Shown one piece after another: positions 59,783-64,000 of a stretch of DNA of 64,000 bases. The stretch is from the NCBI GenBank assembly GCA_964384945.1, contig CAYLMK010000016.1, positions 55,109 through 119,108 on the forward strand. The letters are read 5' to 3'. Position 1 is the first letter of the stretch; each line of letters starts with the position of its first letter. The notes beneath the pieces are model-generated. The model had not been told where the DNA came from. It made no database searches and was given only the letters and a program-made list of their open reading frames with translations. The DNA comes from S015-6 sp964384945. Lineage in GTDB: Bacteria > Desulfobacterota > DSWW01. The position numbers were made by a program, and so were the translations under genes.

Positions 59783-59996
59783 CTATTCCCCGTCCCAAAT
59801 CAACTGAACGGTCCAGAAGGAGCCGGTCTCGAAGCCGCGGATCTGGCCCGCCGGAACGAAGGTTGAATTGCCGGTGGCTTGCCCCCGCCGCGATGATCAC
59901 ATTTCCTGTCTGCCCCTCGAAATGGAAGGGGGCCAAGGGGGCCTCGGTTCCCTCCTTTTCTTGACATTCCCGCGAGTTCAAAATACAAGTAAACAT
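59783..59996 (-). pseudogene. Possible 3' remnant of a protein gene with a one-base frameshift
   Basis: On the minus strand one frame reads ...FHFEGQTGNVIIAAG up to a run of five G (59886-59882), and the next frame carries on as QATGNSTFVPAGQIRGFETG then SFWTVQLIWDGE and a TAG stop at 59785-59783. Removing one G joins the two into a coherent sequence. Upstream of GQTGNV the frame looks random. I do not recognise the family. It may be a decayed gene end cut off beside the tRNA. Confidence 0.3.
59961..59989 (+). promoter_or_regulatory. Promoter of tRNA-Leu
   Basis: Perfect TTGACA (59961-59966), 17 bp, then TACAAG (59984-59989). Ends 22 bp before the tRNA. Confidence 0.6.
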
Positions 59997-60011
59997 CTGG
60001 GCAGACCTTGT

Positions 60012-60099
60012 GCCGGAGTGGTGGAATTGGTAGACGCAGGGGACTCAAAATCCCCCGGGGCCTGGCCTCATGTGGGTTCGATTCCCACCTCCGGCACCA
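60012..60099 (+). tRNA. tRNA-Leu (anticodon CAA)
   Basis: Class II tRNA of 88 nt. Acceptor GCCGGAG/CTCCGGC, anticodon stem GGGGA/TCCCC with loop CTCAAAA (anticodon CAA, leucine), a long variable arm (CGGGGCCTGGCCTCAT region), T-stem GTGGG/CCCAC with TTCGATT loop, discriminator A and encoded CCA. It is followed by a broken integrase gene, as is usual for tRNA genes used as integration sites. Confidence 0.95.
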
Positions 60100-60128
60100 A
60101 AAATCCGATTGAAAATCAACTGGTTGGC

Positions 60129-60163
60129 GAGGGTTGGGTTCACGGGCTCAACCCTCTCTTGCT
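60129..60163 (+). terminator. Terminator downstream of tRNA-Leu
   Basis: GAGGGTTGGG (60129-60138) pairs with CTCAACCCTC (60147-60156), one G-T wobble, with an 8-base loop, then TCTTGCTTTG. The T-run is interrupted, so it is a moderate call. Confidence 0.5.
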
Positions 60164-60436
60164 TTGAGAAGAGCGGGCTGTGTGAGACTCTGTGTGAGAA
60201 TTTCCTCTCTCATGGCCCAGGATCCTTTGTATGTCACCGATGGGAACGTTGTTGTTGTCCATGACCGATGCTCCCGAATGTCTCAAGGCGTGAAACCCGA
60301 ACGGTTTGACCTGTGCCTTATTGCAGAGGGACTTGATCGCTTCTCTTCGGTCAAGGAAAGGCCCGGCGTTGGTCCTTCCTGTCTTGCGAGTTCGATAGGC
60401 GTGATCGAAGACCCAGGGGATCAGGAATCCCCCGGG
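60140..60436 (-). pseudogene. C-terminal remnant of a phage-type tyrosine recombinase (integrase)
   Basis: The minus-strand frame reads PGGFLIPWVFDHAY, then GPFLDRREAIKSLCNKAQVK and FGFHALRHSGASVMDNNNVP, then IGDIQRILGHERGN. The HxLRH box with its Arg-His pair and the LGHE His are those of tyrosine recombinases. The usual sequence after GHE (T-x-x-Y, with the nucleophile Tyr) is replaced by SHTESHTARSSQSKRG and a stop, and the N-terminal two-thirds is missing, though a further stretch upstream to about 60500 may belong. So it is inactive. It points away from the tRNA, beside tRNA-Leu, marking an old integration event. Confidence 0.7.
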
Positions 60437-60841
60437 CCTTCCTCGCAATATGTATCCGGAGTCGTGCCCGCCGCGCCGAAAAGATCCCAAGAGGGAGGGG
60501 AGCGAGGACTGACGACGGTCACCTCCTCGGGTGCGATGGTCTCGTTCCTGCAAATCCAGGCAGACGGGCTGAAGTTCGATGGCATCGAGGCCCTTCTGGC
60601 CAGCCTGTTCACCGATTCTTGAACTTGTTGACCGTGGCCGTTTGGATCGTGAAGGGCAGGGGGATCTGGGTCCCTTCTGGACACTGGAATTGATGGTTCT
60701 CTTCAACAAGAAGTCCAGTTTGTTTTTCTCGACAAACAGCCAGCATTCCTGTACTATTCCATAGAAAAGTGAACCAAAGCACAGTATCGGGTTCGGATTT
60801 GCGTGAGAATACCCAGGTTGGCTAGGCGAAAAGCAGTGAAA
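60437..60841. other. Region between integrase remnant and AbiEi gene
   Basis: No intact gene in about 400 bases. It may include more decayed integrase sequence up to about 60690 but frames are broken. The AbiE promoter lies at 60729-60757. Confidence 0.4.
60729..60757 (+). promoter_or_regulatory. Promoter of the abiEi-abiEii operon
   Basis: TCGACA (60729-60734), 17 bp, then TACTAT (60752-60757). It leaves a leader of about 80 bases before the AbiEi ATG. Confidence 0.5.
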
Positions 60842-61600
60842 ATGAACCTCGTGCTTCGGAAGTGGCCGAAGTCTACGGTTGTAACCCAAGCGTGGCTTAA
60901 TCGACTGGGTGTATCCAGCAAGCTGGCAGACTGGCATGTGGGATCCGGGTGGTTGGTGCGGTTCGGGTCGAGGGCCTTCATCCAGCCGGGGGCCAAGGTG
61001 CGGTGGCAGGGGGCTCTCCACGCCCTGCAGACCCAGCTCGGCATGACCGTGCACGTCGGAGGACGTACCGCACTGGAGTTACAGGGACGCGCTCACTTCG
61101 TCCCGGTAGGGCGGCAGAAGAAGGTAATCCTGATAAGCGACAAGCCGGAGCAGTTGCCGGCGTGGTTTCGCAATCATCGGTGGGAGGTCGACATTGAGCA
61201 TTCTTGCTTGTCCTTATTCGAGCGTATTCCAGACAAGGCGACTACCAAGCTGGACTGCGGAGGATTCGATGTCGCCGTCTCAAGTGCTGAGCGGGCTATC
61301 ATGGAAGAGATGCGGCGAGCCAGGAACAATGAAGACATAAGGAATGCCCACCAGCTGATGGAAGGGCTCAACACACTCCGGCCGGAGGTCGCTCAGCAGC
61401 TTCTGGAGAACTGCCGCTCAGCCAAGGTCAAACGACTGTTTCTATGGAGCGCTGAGACGATCGGGCATTCCTGGTTTGGGAGCCTGGATCCCTCGCGAGT
61501 CGACCTCGGCAAGGGAAAACGTCAGATCTACAAGGAGGGCCATCTCAACCGGAAATACCAGATAACCGTGCCCAAGCGTGAGGGGGTGTCTGTTGTTTGA
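60842..61600 (+). CDS. Type IV toxin-antitoxin AbiEi-family antitoxin/regulator
   Basis: A 252-residue protein of the AbiEi antitoxin family. The N-terminal winged helix-like part (WPKSTVVTQAWLNRLGVSSK, then LADWHVGSGWLVRFGSRAFI) is followed by GALHALQTQLGMTVHVGGRT, ALELQGRAHFVP and the C-terminal AVSSAERAIMEEMRRARNNE and YQITVPKREGV. The AbiEi protein normally represses its own promoter and counteracts the toxin. Base composition is lower in GC than the flanking chromosome, consistent with transfer. It overlaps the toxin gene by 8 bp when the toxin starts at TTG 61593. GTG 60803 is an alternative start for AbiEi. No strong ribosome site is visible. Confidence 0.88.
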   Translation: MNLVLRKWPKSTVVTQAWLNRLGVSSKLADWHVGSGWLVRFGSRAFIQPGAKVRWQGALHALQTQLGMTVHVGGRTALELQGRAHFVPVGRQKKVILISDKPEQLPAWFRNHRWEVDIEHSCLSLFERIPDKATTKLDCGGFDVAVSSAERAIMEEMRRARNNEDIRNAHQLMEGLNTLRPEVAQQLLENCRSAKVKRLFLWSAETIGHSWFGSLDPSRVDLGKGKRQIYKEGHLNRKYQITVPKREGVSVV

Positions 61601-62504
61601 TTCCCGCTACGAGGCCCAAGTGCGGTTGCTTCTGCGTTGCCTTCCAGAAATTGACCGGCATTCATGCTTTGCTCTGAAGGGCGGCACGGCCATCAATTTG
61701 TTCGTGCGAGACTTGCCGCGCGTGTCCGTGGACATCGACCTGACCTATCTTTCGTTGAAGCCCCGGCAGGAGGCTCTTCGTGAGATCCATGATACTCTCA
61801 TGTGCATCAGAGGCGATATTTTGAAACGAGTGCCGGCCTCGCGGGTCAGCGAGATTCGGAGCGAGGAGTGGATTCAGAAGCTTGTCGTCTCGACGGGAGA
61901 TGCCGTGGTCAAGGTCGAACCAAGCCTGATTCTTCGCGGATCGGTATATCCGCCCCGGAAGCAAGACCTGTGCCCTGCGGCGCAGGAGCACTTCGAGGCT
62001 TTCGTTAGAGCTCAAACCTTGTCGGTGGCTGATCTCTATGGCGGTAAACTCTGCGCTGCATTGGATCGACAACATCCCCGGGACCTCTTCGACGTCAAGC
62101 TTCTTCTTGACGGCACCGGCATCACTCGTAAGGTCCGGCGGGCCTTCGTGGTGTATCTTGCAGGGCACGATCGACCCATGAGCGAACTCCTGGCCCCCAG
62201 GCTTCAAGACATCAGGCAACTGTATGCGGACAGTTTCAGAGGGATGATCCGAAGCGAAGTGTCTCTCGACGACTTGCTTGAGATCCAGAGGGACCTGCCT
62301 CAAGCCTTGGTCCGGGCTCTTGATAACGATGAGAAGGAATTCCTCATTTCGGTGAAGCGAGGCGAGCCGGAGTGGGAACGAATGGGCATGGATCACCTGG
62401 ACAAACTTCCGGCCATCCAATGGAAACTTGGCAACATCCGCAAGATGAACCCTGCGAAGCACAAGGCTGCGCTCGAAAAGCTCATCGAGGCTCTGGCGAA
62501 GTGA
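61593..62504 (+). CDS. AbiEii/AbiGii-family nucleotidyltransferase toxin
   Basis: A 303-residue protein of the nucleotidyltransferase toxin family. It has FALKGGTAINLFVRDLPRVS then VDIDLTYLSLKPRQEAL, which supply the GG(S/T) and two acidic residues of the catalytic site, and then VADLYGGKLCAALDRQHPRD, LFDVKLLLDG in the C-terminal half. In known AbiE systems the toxin blocks growth when the antitoxin is lost, giving phage abortive infection or plasmid-like maintenance. It follows abiEi with 8 bp overlap. TTG 61593 has GAGGGG seven bases upstream; GTG 61578 is an alternative without a ribosome site. Confidence 0.9.
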   Translation: MFDSRYEAQVRLLLRCLPEIDRHSCFALKGGTAINLFVRDLPRVSVDIDLTYLSLKPRQEALREIHDTLMCIRGDILKRVPASRVSEIRSEEWIQKLVVSTGDAVVKVEPSLILRGSVYPPRKQDLCPAAQEHFEAFVRAQTLSVADLYGGKLCAALDRQHPRDLFDVKLLLDGTGITRKVRRAFVVYLAGHDRPMSELLAPRLQDIRQLYADSFRGMIRSEVSLDDLLEIQRDLPQALVRALDNDEKEFLISVKRGEPEWERMGMDHLDKLPAIQWKLGNIRKMNPAKHKAALEKLIEALAK

Positions 62505-62716
62505 AAACAGACGGAATGTGGTATGGGGAACCGAGAGAGCAATGCCATAGCGGTTTCAGTGGCGTGAGAAGCTTTGTCCCCAGGTTGTGAGGCAAGACCG
62601 CCAGAGTGCAGGAGGGTCTGGGCTCTCTGGGGGGACGGCCGGCTGCGGCAGCCTTCGACGTTTTGTGGCCCGGGGCGCAGAACCTGCAGGCGAGAAGAGA
62701 AACAGGGGGAGATCCT

Positions 62717-63211
62717 ATGCGCCTGAAACGTCCCTATGTGGCAACCCTGGACCAGGTCCGGATCACCCGCGAGGCCGACGGAGCGGTCATCGAGTACGCC
62801 GAGGAAGGGGTGTGGACTACCCACTTCAATCTGGGCGACGAAGTCTACAAGATGACGGACCAGGAGATCCTCGATCGGTTCAACGACATGCTCGAGGCCT
62901 CGGAGCGGCTGCGGGAGGAGTACGAGCACGTGGCGATCGAGATCCCGCCGGGGAAGCCTCAGATCGAGTACTCCGAGAAGGGGTATCAGTGGACCCCGCG
63001 GGGCGATGTTCTGCGTTGCGTGGTGAGCGACGGCGGACCGGACAACGAGCCGATCATCTACATCGACGACCACGAACTCTCATGGGAGGAGTTCGGACGG
63101 CTTCTGACGACATACGCCGGATGGGGAATCCGCATCATCTGCGTCCCGGACGACGAGATCGATCTTGAACCCCGGATCGAGGTGCGCGAGCCCGGGGAGG
63201 ACGAGAGGTGA
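62717..63211 (+). CDS. Hypothetical protein, first of three overlapping small genes
   Basis: A 164-residue acidic protein. It begins MRLKRPYVATLDQVRITREA and has DGAVIEYAEEGVWTTHFNLG, VVSDGGPDNEPIIYIDDHEL and SWEEFGRLLTTYAGWGIRII. Alternating strand and helix with many Asp/Glu, no signal peptide, no membrane segment. I do not recognise a named domain. The next gene's GTG overlaps its stop (GTGA), and the third gene overlaps likewise, so the three form one translation unit downstream of the AbiE pair. GGGGGAG lies six bases before the ATG. Confidence 0.72.
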   Translation: MRLKRPYVATLDQVRITREADGAVIEYAEEGVWTTHFNLGDEVYKMTDQEILDRFNDMLEASERLREEYEHVAIEIPPGKPQIEYSEKGYQWTPRGDVLRCVVSDGGPDNEPIIYIDDHELSWEEFGRLLTTYAGWGIRIICVPDDEIDLEPRIEVREPGEDER

Positions 63212-63594
63212 AGATCGCCGGAAAGTGGCGCATCTCCGAAATGGACGAATGGGAGCAGGATGATTTCGATCTCATGGGGCCTGCGTTTTTGAGCTTCGAT
63301 GCCCGGACCTCCGGCAGCTTCCGTTTCATCGCGGTTGAGGGTTGGATGGACTGCCGCCATGGGGAGCGAGACGGGCGCCCGTTCGTGGAGTTCACCTGGG
63401 ACGGCAACGACGAGTGCGACCCTGCGAGCGGCAGAGGCTGGGCCCGACTTGAGGAGGACGGCACCTTGAGCGGGCACATCTTCATCCATCACGGAGACGA
63501 CTCCGGGTTCAAGGCGGCCCGCGCCGGGTCGGGCTCGCAGACCGGGGTCACTCGTTCCAGGGGCGGTCGCAGAACCAGGCGAAGTGCGCGATGA
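63208..63594 (+). CDS. Hypothetical protein, second of three overlapping small genes
   Basis: A 128-residue protein. It starts MKIAGKWRISEMDEWEQDDF, has DLMGPAFLSFDARTSGSFRF, VEFTWDGNDECDPASGRGWA and LEEDGTLSGHIFIHHGDDSG, a short beta-rich fold that looks like a conserved small-domain family, but I cannot name a function. The last 25 residues (RAGSGSQTGVTRSRGGRRTR) are basic and low-complexity, unlike the rest. The start is GTG overlapping the previous stop; GGAGG lies just upstream. The stop overlaps the next ATG (ATGA). Confidence 0.68.
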   Translation: MKIAGKWRISEMDEWEQDDFDLMGPAFLSFDARTSGSFRFIAVEGWMDCRHGERDGRPFVEFTWDGNDECDPASGRGWARLEEDGTLSGHIFIHHGDDSGFKAARAGSGSQTGVTRSRGGRRTRRSAR

Positions 63595-63836
63595 CCAAGA
63601 AAACCCGCGTCAAGATCGATCCGTTCGAACAGGAAATCACGGAGGCGCTCCGGCCGGGCGCCTTCATCCACGATAGCGCGTGCTATTCGTTTGTGAACGG
63701 CCTCGAGAGGGTCACGGCCAAGATCGCGGAAATAATGAGGGGGGATCCAGAATGCGTATTCAGCGGCCAATCGAGCACTGGTTCCCCACTAAATCGAACA
63801 CCGATTCCGGAGCAAATCGAACGGCGCGCAGGCTGA
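63591..63836 (+). CDS. Hypothetical protein, 3'-truncated by an apparent insertion-sequence end
   Basis: 81 residues are readable. The first 48 (KIDPFEQEITEALRPGAFIH, YSFVNGLERVTAKIAEIM) look like a genuine protein start with the frame and helix pattern of a longer family. From about base 63735 the sequence becomes unrelated and enters a repeat (63769-63822), so the rest of the gene is missing and the stop at 63836 is accidental. It overlaps the previous gene as ATGA. Confidence 0.5.
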   Translation: MTKKTRVKIDPFEQEITEALRPGAFIHDSACYSFVNGLERVTAKIAEIMRGDPECVFSGQSSTGSPLNRTPIPEQIERRAG

Positions 63837-63837
63837 T
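63769..63837. mobile_element. Insertion-sequence end with three 23-bp-spaced repeats (IS21-like)
   Basis: Three units start with AATCGA at 63769, 63792 and 63815, exactly 23 bp apart. Units 1 and 2 share AATCGA-C-AC-G-TTCC. Repeated end sequences of this kind bind the transposase in IS21-family elements; the family assignment is by resemblance only. It cuts the gene starting at 63591. No transposase is present before the window edge, so the element lies beyond or only an end survives. Confidence 0.45.
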
Positions 63838-64000
63838 CCGGCCTGCCTGTCCCCCCCTGGGGCGGCAGGCAAGCAGGGTGCGGGCCGAACACCACCTGAA
63901 GACCGGGTTCCTACTGGGGTTCGAGAATCTCGTTGCCGGCTTTGGGCTAGCCCCACTTTCGCTATTCGGGGCATGAGACAGGAAATTTAGAGGTATTCTC
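63838..64000. other. Window-end stretch without a supported gene
   Basis: A hairpin GCCTGCC/GGCAGGC at about 63842-63872 with a C/G-rich loop is visible. No open frame here looks like a protein. It may be part of the insertion element. Confidence 0.3.

Larger units (their letters stand above)
59653..60011. other. Intergenic region between the DsbA-like gene and tRNA-Leu
   Basis: About 360 bases without an intact gene. It contains an eight-base-pair hairpin at 59722-59748, a possible frameshifted gene remnant at 59783-59996 on the minus strand, and the tRNA-Leu promoter. Nothing else could be supported. Confidence 0.5.

Noticed and set aside
60100..64000. Second copy of the tRNA-Leu 3' end as an att site
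   Set aside because: I looked for the T-arm/acceptor sequence downstream and saw no copy inside the window.
1..64000. CRISPR arrays, rRNA genes, replication origin
   Set aside because: No regularly spaced direct repeats of CRISPR type, no rRNA-like conserved blocks and no cluster of DnaA boxes were seen.

Overview
The window is GC-rich bacterial chromosome, densely coded. Three things suggest a Desulfobacterota-type ('deltaproteobacterial') anaerobe or a close relative: the block thrS-infC-rpmI-rplT-pheS-pheT-IHF-merR, a guaB-guaA-dnaE run, and a large set of FAD/Fe-S oxidoreductase and acyl-CoA genes. No 16S rRNA or other strong taxonomic marker is present, so this is inference from gene content and order.

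Layout. (1) 1-2.3 kb: the 3' part of a YihY/BrkB membrane protein converges on a sodium:neurotransmitter-type symporter. (2) 2.3-11.6 kb, plus strand: guaB, guaA and dnaE, then an exported protein of unknown function and a PDZ/radical-SAM/DUF512 protein. (3) 11.6-22 kb, plus strand: tRNA-Val(GAC) and the translation operon thrS, infC, rpmI, rplT, pheS, pheT, followed by an IHF-type DNA-bending protein, a MerR regulator, a cytidylate-kinase-like protein and a membrane GGDEF protein. (4) 22-26.4 kb: MoxR ATPase and VWA protein (minus), a VOC/epimerase-like protein (plus), and a PAS hybrid histidine kinase (minus). (5) 26.7-33.4 kb, minus strand: a complete TetR-regulated tripartite efflux operon (tetR, TolC-like, RND pump, adaptor) with a clear promoter and an array of operator-like sites. 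(6) 33.4-38.5 kb, minus: a glyoxylate/glycolate module made of an aminotransferase, a fused GlcD-GlcE protein and GlcF. (7) 38.7-42.2 kb, plus: a Ycf48/BNR-like exported protein paired with an MMPL-type RND exporter. (8) 42.2-46.7 kb, minus: FAD oxidase, HdrD/GlcF-like Fe-S protein and a second FAD oxidase. (9) 47-50.8 kb: a very long radical SAM protein converges with an O-methyltransferase-like gene. (10) 50.8-58.6 kb: a divergent acyl-CoA block. The minus side has a carboxyltransferase, an HMG-CoA-lyase-like protein and an XRE-cupin regulator; the plus side has a thiolase, an SDR and an OYE/2,4-dienoyl-CoA-reductase-like flavoprotein. (11) 58.6-59.7 kb: a DsbA-like lipoprotein with a CPYS active site. 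(12) 60-64 kb: tRNA-Leu(CAA), a broken phage-type integrase, an AbiEi/AbiEii toxin-antitoxin pair, three overlapping small genes, and an apparent insertion-sequence end that cuts the last one. This last stretch reads as a decayed genomic island at the tRNA.

How the parts may work together. Regions 6, 8 and 10 are catabolic. Glycolate or another 2-hydroxyacid would be oxidised by the GlcDE/GlcF-type flavoprotein-Fe-S complex and the glyoxylate transaminated. The second FAD/Fe-S/FAD operon has the same architecture with unknown substrate. The acyl-CoA block holds carboxyl-transfer, C-C cleavage, thiolysis, hydroxyacyl-CoA dehydrogenation and enoyl reduction activities. Several of its members carry altered signature residues (HMG-lyase Cys to Gln, an unusual OYE Fe-S motif, a variant thiolase motif), so it is the best candidate here for an undescribed degradation route. 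Promoters with near-consensus sigma-70 boxes can be read upstream of most transcription units and are listed.
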